From the NCBI GenBank assembly GCA_034687125.1, contig JAQGBZ010000403.1:1-53751 (forward strand): DNA of 53,751 nucleotides, written 5' to 3'. Positions 22,801 to 34,930 of this stretch are shown one piece after another. Numbering within the stretch: position 1 is the first letter of the stretch; every line of letters starts with the position of its first letter. The position numbers and the translations under genes are program-made. The DNA comes from Neelides folsomi. Taxonomy: Eukaryota > Arthropoda > Collembola > Neelipleona > Neelidae. A model generated the notes under the pieces. The model made no database searches. It saw only the letters and a program-made list of their open reading frames with translations, and was not told the DNA's origin.

Positions 22801-25800
22801 CAATCTCAACTGACATTTTCTGAACTTGGTCTTGCTGAAGTTTGCAGAGGATACTCAATATTTCTCTTTGGACTTCTGGGAGGAACTGTGTAGCAGCTTC
22901 TTCGACTTGAGCAATTCTTCCTCTCACGGCCTTCAAGTCGTGCTCAACTGCTGCCCTGAGTCTGACAAGTTTCTTTTGTTCCGACCTCACTTGTTTCAAC
23001 TCAACCATCACAGAATTTATTTCGTTTTTGCCATTATCTGAGTCTTCTGAGCTCGCACCTAACCCAATAAAAATAATAATTATTAGTAAATTTTTCTTTG
23101 TATAAAAAACACCTTCACCGTCAGAGTCTCTTGCAGCGCTTTTTAGGTTCTCCCAGTCAAGAACCATAAGGCGGAGTATTTCACAGTCTAGGGCTGATTG
23201 AAGCATGGCCCCATCCAGTTTAAGTAAATCATTTCGAAGACGAAATTCTTCTTCAAAAAGTCCAGTAATCTCTGTTTTGATTACACTCAAATTAGGCTTT
23301 TCATGTTTGCCTAATAGTTCTTTTCGGAGATGAAGAGGAAGATTCATATTGGGATTCAAGTAAGAATAGTCGAATTCAGGATCTTTGGGAATTTTTGGAG
23401 CTTGAGCGGCTTCACGATCCTTTTGTTCGAGTTTAAGTTGGAGTCTTTTAACTTCATTTCGAAGTTCTTGGATTACCATTGTTGCATCAGGTTGATTTGG
23501 ATTATATATAAACTTTCGAACTCGATTGGAAATAGCACGAGCTCTTTGTGCATAAAGGAGTGTGTTTCGATTTTCTTCAACTTGGTGGAATGCTGGAGTA
23601 ACGTGGGCTATCATTGCCGTCTTTGAAGGACCTCCTAGTGCCGCCTTAAATAAGCATGGTAAAAATTATATTATCATACATCGAAATACAAGTCTCTAAA
23701 AAATGTTCTTAAATAGGCGGTTAGATGGAATCGATTATTTGATTATTGATTATGATCATTTAATAATTTAGTATAAACATAAAAAAATTCATGTGATATT
23801 ATGTATCAAAATAGATACAATCTCATCGTAATGTACTGTGAAAGTCAGATTTCTGTGCAGACCTTATTTTAAAATTACCTTCTTTCCTCGCAGATAAGTT
23901 TTAAATATCTTATAAAAGCATGATTACACGAAATCAATTAAATGAAATATGGTGAAATAATGTTTATTTAATTTGAGAAAATAGAAAACAGGGTAACTAA
24001 GGAAAATAACATGTACATGTTTTTTTGTATTTAAATTACTATATTTTAGTTGAACTTGATTTTAGAAAAAAAAGCTCTCCTCTCTATAGAGAAATTTCTT
24101 CAATTTAATTTCATAAATCGTGCTTATTTATCTTAAACTTATTTAATAGGGTAATGTGTTAATAGAAATTATATTCACCATTATTTAACTGTTCATAGAA
24201 GATATAAACTTAAGATATGATAATTTTTCCCATCCCACTATTTTCCCCGAAAATGGAAATACTTACTGCCGTTCGAGAAAAAAGTATATTAGGTAAAGTC
24301 AAAATAATTTTAATAACAATTAATAATAATTAAATATCTTTAAGCTTTATTCAATTCGTTTATATTCTGTCATTATTAAAATATATTTAATTAGAGATTA
24401 AAAGATTTTTTTAATATGATACCTAGATGCATACCTGGGTAAAATCCGAACTTATAGGACTGTACTGTAAAGGGTAACTTGAATGATCTAGAATGAAATA
24501 CAAACTTAAACCTTGGTGGCAGACCTGGGCACCGGAACGTAACGGATTTACTGGAATTGAAATTTGGGAATTGAGTGGGGGTGGGGGCAACCGGGATCAG
24601 AACTGAATCGGATCTTGTGAAAGTAAAGGCCAATGAAATAGGAACGGAATGGAATTTTGAAAATTTGGAAAAGTGAAGACTACCGAAATCAATACGGAAC
24701 GGAATTTGGAAAATTTAATAGTAAAATTTAATACAGCAAAATTTTTTTACGGAATCGGAATTCCGATTCCGTTCCGTTTGTACATTTTCAACTTATATAG
24801 GTAATGATATATTACTTGAATAGGTACGGAATCTAAGCTTAGAAAGTGAGGCTAATCGGAACAAGAAACGAATCGAAACATGAAAATCTTAATCCGTTCG
24901 AGTAAATTATGCCCAAGTAATACAAATAGCTCATTGGTTTCTGGTTCATTATTAATATTTTTTATGATTTATGATTGATATTCAACTTTAACTGTTTCAA
25001 ATAATCTGTTAAAATGATATCCCTAATTTTTCCATCAAGCGAATATTGTATAAACATTGGAATTATAGTTAAATTCTTAATAAAAGTGATTTTCAGATGA
25101 GTTTTTATTTCTAATTATATCATATTTTTATCCCATAGAATCAATTTAAAAAAAATTTAAAAAAAACTTTACAAACATTTGTCTCCGGGCCACATATCCT
25201 TTAACTACGTAACGCATAGGGCTATGGGGAGGTAGAGGTACGCCATACGCGACGATGTGTGACTATGGGGAGAGTGTTCGAAAAAATGTGATCTCGCACT
25301 TTTAAATTTACAAAAATTCGGTAAATATTTTAGGTAGCATAATAACAGTAGCATCAGGTCAAAAACTTAAAAAGGTCTACAGATTTTATGCTACGACGGC
25401 AATAATAAAGATATATTGATAATAGATTCAATTCGTTTCTTTTTGATTTATCAATTATAAACTCGACTATTTTAATTGTTACACAATTGTAAAAATTCAA
25501 ATTAAATTAATAAACCAAGGGATAGGTATCCCGTGAAAATAAAATCTTATATTTAATTTATAATGTAATATCAATTTTTGTTAATAAATGTGTGCAATAC
25601 ACCGTGACCATAATAGGGTCCAAATTTGTTGTGATTTACTCACATGTTGTAACAAACTAAACCAAGCTTAAATAATCAAATAATCACTTATCATTCCGAA
25701 TGATCGATACATTAGATTATATGTAGCTTGATTTAGTTTCTTATAAAATGCGAGGGTAGAGTGAAACAAATTTAGACTTCTTTTACGGTTACGCTGTGGG

Positions 25801-28800
25801 TTGTTGAATTTTGTTATGTACCTTTAAAAGTCTGGTTAATTTAGAATCCCTATAATTTATATATCTATCTCCATCTCCAGTAGCGAGTGCAGTTATACAA
25901 TTCCCAAGAGCTAGCAATGACCGATTGATGTGAGCTCCTTCTCTCAATCTGATACCTGAATTCTGCAAATAGGGATACAGTAATTTCAGTTATCATTATT
26001 ATCATTATAATTTCAAAACAAACTATATGTTTTTTGTGCAGTGTCATGGATCCTTTCTCACTTGATTTGTGTTGTCCAGATATCATAAATATAATATAAA
26101 TATAATATAATAAATGAAATAATAATTCATGAAATATCTCACCAAAGGGAGTAAATTTAATGAAAGTAGCTATTGCATATATTAATATAGTATAGGGTCA
26201 TTCCATGAATTATGTGAAGGATTTAAACCCGACAATTTTTCAAATTTCCCCAAATGTCTGATTCCTGCGCAAAGTGGAGGGTGAAAACACTTTCGTGACT
26301 TTTATAATTCTATTTCCTTCCTCATTTAAGATAACTTTCACACAAATTTTTGAACTTAAAAATACAATATAAATTAAAGGAATATATTTAATATGTTTGA
26401 CTTTGAGGAATTAGCAAGAAACCCATTTTATTTCACTCCATCAATCGTGTTTTTGTACCACCCTGTACGTTAATTGACAATTAAATTAATTTCTCAGAAG
26501 GCGCACACGGAAAAGTCCAAAACAAGCTATTTTTATAGTTATTTTATGTCCATCTTTCATTTTTAATATTAATTTGAACTTTTGGATATGCGCCCTCCGA
26601 GAAATAAGAAAATCCCATGTATTTTAGACGAGGGTCACGTGACGTGACTCAAAGTCTCATTTCACATAGTTCATGGAATGACCCTATAGGTATAACATTC
26701 GAATGCATGGTGTTATTTGGGAGATGAAAGAGAAAATGATCTTGGTCTCATAAGATAAGCTTCGATATTTGAGATGGATGGAGACGAAAAAGTTATTATT
26801 ACTTTAGTATTGGAAGCTCTTTCAGATCCAGCCAGGTCGATGAGGTATAACTTTCCCTCGATAATTTCTCCATTTTGTAGGGATTGCTGTCGAACTGTGA
26901 CTTGTAGTACGGCATGACTTCGAGAAGAGGTCACGTTGGCAGCTGTGGCCTCCATTGTCCTAGCCCTGTTGCCCTTTTGTAGTAAATTGAGGACCTAAAT
27001 TGGAAAAAATGAAACATTTAAATCTTACTATTAATACAAGAGGAAGTGGAAAAATGTGGTTTGATCTCAACCCCATTTCCCCATTTTTTATTCCACTGCT
27101 CGTGTAAGCATAAATAGGCTCAAGTTCGCATTTGAAATACCTTGGGTTTACTTAGGGGTCAAACTAATCACCGCTGGAGCCATCATACCAATCAGGCATG
27201 AAAAATTCGAGAAAGAAAATACCTGGAAAGTATTTTAGCATTATGCTTACCAACAGCCTACTTTCTCTCTTTAGCACAGTTTGAGAATTTGGGCAAGGGT
27301 TATTATTGTAATAGATTAATCAATTAACTTACTTCGTGAGTGGAAGTAGCTCTGATTTCAGACAACCCAGCAACGTGAACTTGTTCTTTGTCTTCACGCA
27401 AGTCTAAGTGGAGCCCAGAAGGCCTCAACAAATCTCTAATCTGCTCGTTGTATACTTCCAAATAGGACAAGTACACCTGCAATTGAAAAATATTAATATA
27501 CCCTTGGTCCAAATTGAATTAGATTATACTTTTTTTAAGTATTCTATGTAGGTAAATTATTAATAAGATAAGATCTACGCAGGATTGGGAAGAAATTTTA
27601 AACAATAAGCCCAACCCGAAACGTATAAACCGTATACCTAATGAAATAGTGGATAACTTTAGGAATCGAAGCTGTGAGAAGAGAAAATCTGGGAAAGTGG
27701 GGTCTCCCCCGGAACGAACTAAAGGGAGAGGAAAAGGAGGCAATTGCGGTCACTTGGAACTCCTGAATACTCCATCACACAGCGAAGTTGGGGATTCAAC
27801 TTCTTTCTAATCCTTTCTCAACACAACGTAGATGTGAATCCGATAATGTGATAAATATACAGGGTAATATATGTACGATTGTTCATTTAAAAAAAGATGC
27901 TTATGGCCCACCCTGTACATAGATATTACATAGGTATTAAAGCTTATGGACATTTATTCCTAAATTTTATTTTCAATTGAATTTTGTTCAATATTCATGG
28001 TCATTATCATTATCAAACAATGAAAAAATTGTTAATTTTAACTGGGTATATATCATTTAAATTTAGTAGATATTAAAGCATGTAATACCAATGGTAACTT
28101 AATATGAATTATTATTTTTATTATACATGTTAACACGGTACTTACTTCGGCTTTTAAGTCAGTTTTCTGTTTGGAACATAAATGGAAAATCTCGTCAACA
28201 GCTCTAGCCATTATACCAGGATTCCCTTGAGTGCCAATCATAGTATAAGTTTTTCCAGATCCTGTGGCTCCATAAGCAAACACGGTAGCGCAGAACCCCT
28301 CCATTACTGATCGGACAAGGGGGGCCGCCGTATTTTTGTACACTTCCTCTTGACTAGCATTTTCTTCAAAAACATAGTCGAATTCATAAAGACGACCTTC
28401 TGCCGTCTGCTGCTGCTGATAATGTTTTTGTTGCTGATGTTGGAATCCATTATTTAAATGATGCCCGCTTGGTGCGTGATGAGTTCGATTGATCCGAGTG
28501 TTGGACCCTGGGTATCCGTGGCTTCCGCTCCCTCTCCCAAAATGATGTTCAGGGTCACCCTTGTCACTACTAGAACTCGGTTCCATAAAGACTAATGTCT
28601 AGAAATCAAGGTTAGGAATGTTTAATGTTTATTATAACTTTTCACACTCCTTTATTGTAAAGTTATAATGAATATAACTGAAAATGAATATAAATATATT
28701 AAAATATTACATTTAACTTAATGCATACTAAATATGGTACGGTACCATGTTATACAAGTATACAGGAATGTGTATAACCATTGTGCGTCAATTTAAAATT

Positions 28801-31663
28801 GTTAAAATGGTATGCAAATGCAATATGCACTGATACAATAAAATTTATAGAATTTTTATTCATTAAATCTATTTTAAAATTTCAAAACAACTACCTACCT
28901 ATATGTTTTTTGTGCAGTGCATTAAGAACCTGTCTCACTTTAATTGCGCTTCCCCCTATACTCTCCAAGCAACAGATCTAGGCAGACGAAATTTTAATTT
29001 ACCTTATTTCTTCTCAGATAAACAAAATATATTATAAAAGCATGAAAACAAGATAAAGCTATTGAAATATAATGCATTTTACTTATTTTAATGTGAGAAA
29101 ATAGGGTAACGTTGACAAACAACATGTATGTTTTTTTACAGTGAATTACCATGTAATTTTAAAAAAAGTTACTATGTCAATTTAGAGAAAATTTCGTCTG
29201 CCTAGATCCGTGGCTTGGAGAATACTTACAGTATACATGAAAAATTATAATCCCTTCCTTTGGGTTGCTTTAATATTTAAGCCCCAATGTACAAGAAACC
29301 ATATTTTATTGTCCTTCAATCACATATGCCCATTCCATAATTAAATTATTAAAAATATTAAAAAATGCCCTAACGGGGCGGGATTGGTTTAGTAACCAAA
29401 TGTATAGAAATTAGCAAAAGCCCCTATAAGAGCACTTATTTAATATTTCCAATAATTAGCTATGCTACTATACTATGGGTCCTTAGACACGCGAAATGAA
29501 GAAGACAATAATTAAAAGTTCAAAAATTGACCCAAATTGTTAATTATTGCTGATATTTATTATACAGTAGGTTTATTCAAAAAAGTACTCCCCAGGGCAC
29601 GAAGAGAATAAACTTTATCACTGACCTTAAAACTATAGTATTCAAATTTAAATAGAAAATTTACGTATATTTTTCCACTGACCTCACCTCAGTGATGAAT
29701 TTTATAATTTGATCTCCACTGACCTGACATGTGCTAAAATGTTTGTGGGTGGAGCTACGACTATTAAAATTTTAGCAGTGGCTGACCTTTTTTTAATTTA
29801 GACCTTTTATGTGTAAAAATAATTGGAAACGTCACTATGAATCAATTAATATGTTTTTTATTTTTCCATAAAATTATACTTAGGATTTGAATGAAATTCA
29901 TTTTATTGATTTTGTTTTAATTTTAGTTTTTCATTAAAAATCTCAAAATAAGCCAATATTTCGATCACTGAGCTGAAAGTTAGACCACTGAGGTGAAATA
30001 TTTATCACTGAGTTGATTAACATTGTAGTTATAGGATCACTGAGCATCTCGTCCTACCCTGGTACTCCCCCTTAGCAAAATAAAACCCAATTTCGGATTA
30101 GATTGATATATTTGGAAAGCGCAATTAAAGTGAGACCAAGGTTCTTTTTCCAGATATAAAGTTATATGAAAAAGGCGATAGATTCCGAGTTCTAGGAGCT
30201 CAAAGTTTTTAAAACCCTCCACTTTACGACGCTTTTAAACTGTTAAAACAAATCAACTCCCCTTAGACTTCAATCAGCCAAATATGAACAAGTAATGTAT
30301 TTGAAGTTTTTAAATTATTTAAGCCAGGAACTTATTGTAGGAGCTAGACTTAATTACCATTGTGTACTTGTACCCTTAAGTTAAAGTATAAATCCCTTTA
30401 GATAGAGTGGTATATTCTACTTTCATTTTATATAAATATAAAGTTAGTATCTTTTGAATACACCTACCTACATAACATACACAAATATTTAATTATTTAT
30501 AATTCTTCTAATTTGATTGTATGATTGTATGTGTTTCTATTCGAATATTATCGTGGAATTATTTAATAAGTTCACTCATAAGTGAATAAATTTGTCAAAT
30601 ATGCATTTAATGTTTATTATATATAATTGTCCTATCTATATATCTTATGTATATAAATAAAAAGAGTTTATTTATTTAAGATCTTTACATTGGGAAAGTT
30701 AAAATGAATCAATTACTAAGGATAATACTTAAATCAACAAAAATTCGATTTAGCGAAAAATAAAACTGATTGAAATTTTAACTCCGCAATTATCAAGTAC
30801 TAAATTCACGCCTTCCTGACCATTATACCATCTCCTAGAATAATGCGGGCAATTTATTCACATACGGATTGCTTTTGGTGCAACGAATTGAAGAACATCC
30901 TGAGTTTCTGATATGCTGATACCTCAAACATTGTAAAGAATTTGATTACATTAAATTCCATTTTCGCAAAATTTCATTTTTTGTTGATTTGGGAGTTATC
31001 CTTTATAATTGATTCATTTTATCTTTTCCAATGTAAAACTCTTAAATAAATAAACTGTATGTAAAATATTATAGTAATAAGTAGTAACCAAGAGTTATGG
31101 TATTTAAAGAGTTGAATTTGAGGGCACCTGAAAAGGTTTGCAAATCGATTCCCATCTTATCAAAAGAATTAGATATTAGGTTGTTTGTTTACTTACAAAG
31201 AATGAATTTGCCTTAACTCCTTAAATTATAATTAACTTGTGAATTTTTTTACAGATGTATCGGTCTAAAATTATTAACTCGCACTCATTAAACTTTTTAA
31301 TGAATATTCTATCTCAAACTCATTTTTTATATTGTAAACATCCACAATAACAATACCTAATATTTAATTGTTAGACTGAACATAAAATAGATAAATACAT
31401 AATCGATTTTTTCATACTTGTGAATCCAAAACAGCAACTGCACGTTGGCCTTCTCGAAAAAATTCCATTGGTCTAACCCGTGCGTAAACCTGTTAAATAA
31501 ATGGAATCAGTTAATCGTAACGTTTTCTTATTCGATTATAATATTTTCATGCTATTGTATCGTTTTACCATTTCTAAACAGAATTATATAAATTCAAAGT
31601 CATAATAAAAATATAGCTTACCATAAGTCTTTCATTGTGAACCGAATTCATATCTTTAGTCAT
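19855..31663 (-). CDS. KIF19: KIF19-like kinesin (kinesin-8 family), complete, nine exons
   Basis: Exons (5' to 3'): 31622-31663, 31418-31489, 28146-28598, 27333-27476, 26803-26994, 25822-25962, 23113-23644, 22702-23058, 19855-20222. All have GT/AG borders and matching phases, giving 766 aa. The N-terminal motor domain is complete. It has MVYARVRPM (strand 1), P-loop GATGSGKT (148-155), [13 protein letters not shown], switch I NVTSSRSH (257-264), switch II DLAGSE (290-295), [25 protein letters not shown] and MIAHVTPA...[10 protein letters not shown] coiled-coil stalk and a Pro/Asn-rich tail follow. The strand-1 to strand-3 loop carries a His/Gln-rich insert, residues about 58-102. In vertebrates KIF19 depolymerises microtubule plus ends and limits ciliary length. 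The same role here is an inference from family. Assignment to KIF19 rather than another kinesin-8 rests on remembered similarity through the neck and stalk. Confidence 0.93.
20315..21523 (-). mobile_element. Pogo-like DNA transposon, 1.2 kb, with about 200-bp inverted ends
   Basis: The arms 20315-20520 and 21321-21523 are inverse copies, starting acaataggttgc and ending gcaacctattgt, with TA on both sides (20313-20314 and 21524-21525). Inside is a minus-strand frame with a psq-type helix-turn-helix. It sits in the last KIF19 intron. The TA borders and HTH type point to the Tc1/mariner-pogo superfamily. No DDE domain was seen, so it is probably nonautonomous. Confidence 0.85.
20969..21166 (-). 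CDS. Psq/pogo-type helix-turn-helix fragment
   Basis: From the ATG of [18 protein letters not shown] the frame reads [20 protein letters not shown], the conserved helix-turn-helix of pipsqueak/pogo transposase N-termini, then ends shortly after. It is about 65 residues long with no catalytic domain. It may be a leftover N-terminal exon of a transposase, or a short DNA-binding protein of the element. Confidence 0.6.
   Translation of the reverse strand, partial: NSMEERYKRIQLYNNVIDAVQNGMSQRQAAKAFNISARSLQRLKMKSQLKHIKVVQYSISNKKNV
21557..21880. mobile_element. MITE of family A, about 320 bp, in a KIF19 intron
   Basis: tttgaacaaaccgcgcaatt and ttccagcgatacgaattt are repeated in inverse at the right end (aattcgtatcgctggaaata, then cgcggttggttcaa). 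Close relative of 11280-12181. Confidence 0.75.
23059..23112 (-). other. Candidate 54-bp frame-preserving intron in KIF19
   Basis: Minus strand: begins gtgtttttt, ends gggttag, is AT-rich and has a branch-like ttactaat. It is a multiple of three without a stop. If retained, it would add a hydrophobic 18-residue stretch ([17 protein letters not shown]). Removal joins an acidic run, DSDGEG to ASSEDSD, which reads naturally. Confidence 0.65.
23760..25134. repeat. 1,375-bp segment, copy 1 of an apparently identical pair (in a KIF19 intron)
   Basis: Matches 39870-41244 in direct orientation with no difference that I could find in line-by-line comparison. The offset is 16,110 bp throughout. It contains parts of several repeat types, including a family-C piece and a ggaacggaat-rich palindromic block near 24741-24777. 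There are no terminal inverted repeats and no clear target duplication. The minus-strand 80-aa frame in it (24391-24633, repeated at 40501-40743) has no recognised relatives. Confidence 0.95.
26191..26688. mobile_element. About 500-bp MITE in a KIF19 intron
   Basis: tatagggtcattccatgaat at the left pairs with the inverse of gttcatggaatgaccctata at the right. The arms continue through tatgtgaa/ttcacata. No frame was seen. Confidence 0.8.
27860..27915. mobile_element. Mariner end fragments, 56 bp
   Basis: TA-cagggtaata at the left and ggcccaccctg-TA at the right look like the two ends of a mariner element fused by internal deletion. It lies in KIF19 intron 3. Confidence 0.5.
28960..29230. mobile_element. 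MITE in KIF19 intron 2
   Basis: ctctccaagcaacagatcta followed by ggcagacgaaatttt pairs with aaaatttcgtctgcctagat and ccgtggcttggagaa. The arms are about 40 bp. Confidence 0.75.
29575..30075. mobile_element. Foldback-type element with cactgacct/atcactgag repeats
   Basis: The left half carries cactgacct (29622, 29680, 29718, variant spacing), and the right half the opposite sense, tcactgag (29965, 30005, 30028). The ends agtactccccagggc and ccctggtactcccc are inverse. It lies in KIF19 intron 2. Confidence 0.5.
30667..31062. mobile_element. About 400-bp TIR element in KIF19 intron 2
   Basis: tttatttatttaagatcttt...attgggaaagttaaaatgaa at the left mirrors ttcattttatcttttccaat...ctcttaaataaataaac at the right, with tgaatcaatta/taattgattca and atcaacaaaaa/ttttttgttgat. 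Confidence 0.75.
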
Positions 31664-32410
31664 TATAATATTTTTTTATGCTTTTTCGGAACTATTTTTC
31701 TTATATTTTATCAACTATTTATATTATATGAGTTTCATATTAAAAAGGTAAACTCTATTGTTAATATTATATTTTAAAATAATCTTAAAGAGATAAATTG
31801 CTCTAAGATTGAATTCTTATTTTATGTTATAATTTAAAAGGATTGGAAGTATTGGAAGAACAAGTTAGCGTGTAGCTGTTGCGAAAGTAATTCGTCAAGT
31901 GGACTTCTCTAAAAGAATGAGAGGTCGACTTGTTTGTTATACATTATAGCCAAATTTTTCCAATAGTTAACCGGCGCAGTTCTCACAAATCGGATGTTTT
32001 CCGTCTCCTTTTACCGTCCAATTCTCCATAACAATTCACAGCCAAAATGAATGCAATTTAAGCTTACTTTCTTTAGATTAAAATCTGTTTGTAGTTCGCT
32101 TTACCCTATTGTCAATATGCCTCCGTTTTGTATTATAGTGATTCTGATAAATAAAAAAGTTTAATTATACCTAACTTTGTTATTTTGCTCCAGCGACACT
32201 AACTAACTTCAGATTCGTAATTTGTACGATCGAAATAGTATAAAAACACTCGCCTTATATTTAATATCGAATATCTCCACATTCTTGGATTACAATATAC
32301 CAAGCGTCTTTGAACAGCCTTAAAGTTATTAAATGGGCATTACGAAGACCATTTTTAATTTTTGGAACATTGATAGAAATAATGAGTATCCCATCAAACT
32401 TACTACATAT
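31664..32410. promoter_or_regulatory. Upstream region of KIF19
   Basis: Flank of the KIF19 start at 31663. The section 31860-32060 is less AT-rich and would be a reasonable site for promoter or leader sequence (inference only; no TATA or initiator assigned). The repeat 32177-32283 is copy 2 of the one at 12733. Confidence 0.3.
32177..32283. repeat. Dispersed repeat, copy 2 (first at 12733-12843)
   Basis: Shares ctaacttcagattcgtaatt and aaaaacactc with the first copy, in direct orientation and at the same spacing. Confidence 0.75.
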
Positions 32411-32413
32411 AAT

Positions 32414-32615
32414 TATGGTTGCCGAATTCCCGGGAACGCTCTCACACGGTAACATTCCCTGAACGTTCCCGGGAACGGTCCCATATTCCTATATACGTGT
32501 TCCAGGGAACGTTCCCGTGTATCCCCATACATGTGTTCCCACCAGCGTTCCCGGGAACCATGATTTTTCTGGCATGGGAACGCACCGGGGAGAGTTCCCG
32601 GCAAGTGGCATCCTT
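32414..32615. mobile_element. gggaacg palindromic element, copy 2
   Basis: From gccgaattcccgggaacg to gttcccggcaagtggcatcc. It contains at least five cgttcccg/cgggaacg blocks, as in the copies at 6725 and 50495. Confidence 0.75.
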
Positions 32616-32632
32616 ACATATAATCAAACATA

Positions 32633-34930
32633 GGGGAGATGAGGTACGGTTGACCCAGAGTACAGTTGACCCAAACGGTATTTAAAGTGCTTACAACTTA
32701 AAACTTGCGCTAAAAAAATTAAAGCATATGTATATGGGGCTAAAGAACAAATACTCCAATTTTAAAAGTAATACCTAATTGTAATTTTATTTTAAAATTA
32801 AAATACATTTTCTCACTCACCGTTCCTAGATTTGAAATTTTGATTGTAATTTGACTAGAAGATAAACAACTTGACGAATCCAGGTTAGTCTTTTGTATTT
32901 ATGCTTTAAAACTTTAATTTAATCGCATGGATTAATTATAATAATTTAAGTTTTATAATTAACTAGTAATTGGATAAAACAAGTAATTGTCTCTGATGGG
33001 GACAGTTGACCCACGTCCCAAGAGTACAATTGACCCAATTTACTTTGCATTAAATAGACATGCCGCGTCAAAAAAAAAGAAAAACAAGAGAAAATGACCA
33101 GAAGATTTTTGAAGACGCATCAGAGATGCTTCTTACTGAGGGTGAGAAAAGAAGTATTCGATCCGTTGCATCACAATTTGGCATTTCATATCGCTCCTTG
33201 GGTCGATTTCAAGCAAAACTAAATAATCCAAATTGCACCATGCCAGCAGCAAGGGGATATAATCCACACACTCGAGTTTTCAATAAGGATCAAGAAAATG
33301 AGCTTGAAGTTTACTTAAAATTGGCTTCAGAAATGTATTGCGGATTATCACCAAATGGAGTCAGGGCTCTAGCATTTCAATGTGCTGAAAGTTGGAAAAT
33401 AAACTATCCAAAACAATGGATGTGCAAGCTATGGATGGTTTGCCAATTTTATAAAAAGACATCCAACTTTGTCTATACGTTTACCACAAGCCACAAGTTT
33501 GTCCAGGGCAACCAGCTTTAATAAACATAATGCCAAACTTTTTTTTGAAAATTTGGATAAAGTCCTCATCAAATATAAATTTCAACCTTCGGATATCTGG
33601 AACATGGATGAAACAGGAGTTACCACCGTGCAAAAGCCCGAGAGAATAATTGCTACTAAAGGAGTTAAGCAGGTTGGCTCTTTAACTTCGGCGGAATGAG
33701 GGACACTCGTGACATTGGCAACGGCAGTGAGCAGCACAGGCTTGAATATCCCTCCACATTTAATCTTTCCCCGAAAACGGTATAAGGACCATTTTGTTCT
33801 TGGAGGTCCTATTGGATGCATTGGAACGGCAAATGGCTCAGGATGGATGCAAGCAGGCGATTTCTTCGTCTTCATCGAACACTTTGCCAAACATACAAGA
33901 GCATCGAAGGAAAAAAAAGTTTTGCTTCTTTTGGACAACCACGAATCACATATGTCTCTTCGTGTGATTGACTTTTGCCGAAACAACGGGATAGTTCTTT
34001 TAAAGTTTCCTCCACATTGTTCCCATAAGCTCCAACCACTGGAACTGTTTTTGGCCCATTTAAGAGATATTTTCATTCGGCTTGTGATGCATGGATGAAA
34101 AATAATTCTGGGAAAACAATGACAATTTATGATCTTCCAAAAATTGTTAAACTGCCTCTTGAAAAAGCTACAACTTCAAAAAATATAATTGGAGGATTTA
34201 ACTGCACTGGTATATATCCATTTAACAAAGACATCTTTTCAGAAGCTGATTTTGCTCCCTCTTCAGTGACAGATCGTTTTTCTCTACCAGAAGAAAATAT
34301 TCAAAGAGTTGCAGCTTTAAGCATTCAAGCGATTGCTCCACTTCCTAAAACAGAACAAAGAAAATTAACAACGAGGGGTCGAAAGCGTCGTCAAACTTCC
34401 ATTTTGACTGAAACACCCGTCCGAAATAAGTTGGCTGAGGAAAAATCAGCAGCGGACAACAAAAAACATTCCTTGAAACGGTCTCACAATAAAGATGAGC
34501 AAGTAAATACTCCTCAACCGAAAAAACGGAGAAAAATCACAGCTCGTCGATTGATTACTTAATCAAAATTAATAATATATTTATTCCCATCAAATTAAAC
34601 AATCAAATGAATTATTAAATGAATTTTATAATAGGTGTAGGTATTAATATACTATTAATTACGCGTGTCAAACATACTCATTGTGTGGGTCAACTGTACT
34701 CTACGTGTGGGTCAACCGTACTCTATATTAAGGACAATTGACCCAAAATCAACTTTTTAATAACTATTTAAATCTAATAGAAGTAAAATAAATAATTAAA
34801 TATTGAATATTTAATTGTGTACTCTGATTACAATTTTAATAAAAACAATTATTTAAATATTGGATTTTTTAGTGTAAGTAATTAAAAACGAGCTTTCTAA
34901 AAAAATGGGTCAACCGTACCTCATTTCCCC
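32633..34930 (+). mobile_element. Pogo/Tigger-like transposon, 2.3 kb, degenerate
   Basis: Terminal inverted repeats ggggagatgaggtacggttg and the inverse of caaccgtacctcatttcccc are flanked by TA (one extra T at the right). The motif gtac.gttgaccca and its inverse recurs about eight times in the subterminal parts. Inside is a pogo/Jerky-type transposase with two frameshifts and a stop. It sits between KIF19 and the SLC7-like gene. Confidence 0.9.
33060..34562 (+). pseudogene. Pogo/Jerky-type transposase (HTH plus DDE), inactivated
   Basis: The N-terminal part (33060 on) has a psq/CENP-B type helix-turn-helix, RSIRSVASQFGISYRSLGRF. After a frameshift near 33490 the DDE core continues: [15 protein letters not shown] (first Asp), a TGA stop at 33697-33699, LLLLDNHESHMS (second Asp) and FPPHCSHKLQPLE. 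The third acidic residue, usually Asp in LQPLD, is Glu here. A second frameshift near 34095 leads into a basic tail (KKRRKITARRL) with its stop after 34562. Together these cover essentially the whole transposase, so the insertion is old but not ancient. Confidence 0.88.

Noticed and set aside
24391..24633. 80-residue frame, present identically at 40501-40743
   Set aside because: Identity of the two frames follows from the exact duplication of the whole segment, so it is no evidence for selection. No domain is recognisable.
23760..25134. The identical pair considered as a transposon copied in the usual way
   Set aside because: No terminal inverted repeats, poly(A) tail or target duplication could be found at either copy, and the segment spans several repeat families.
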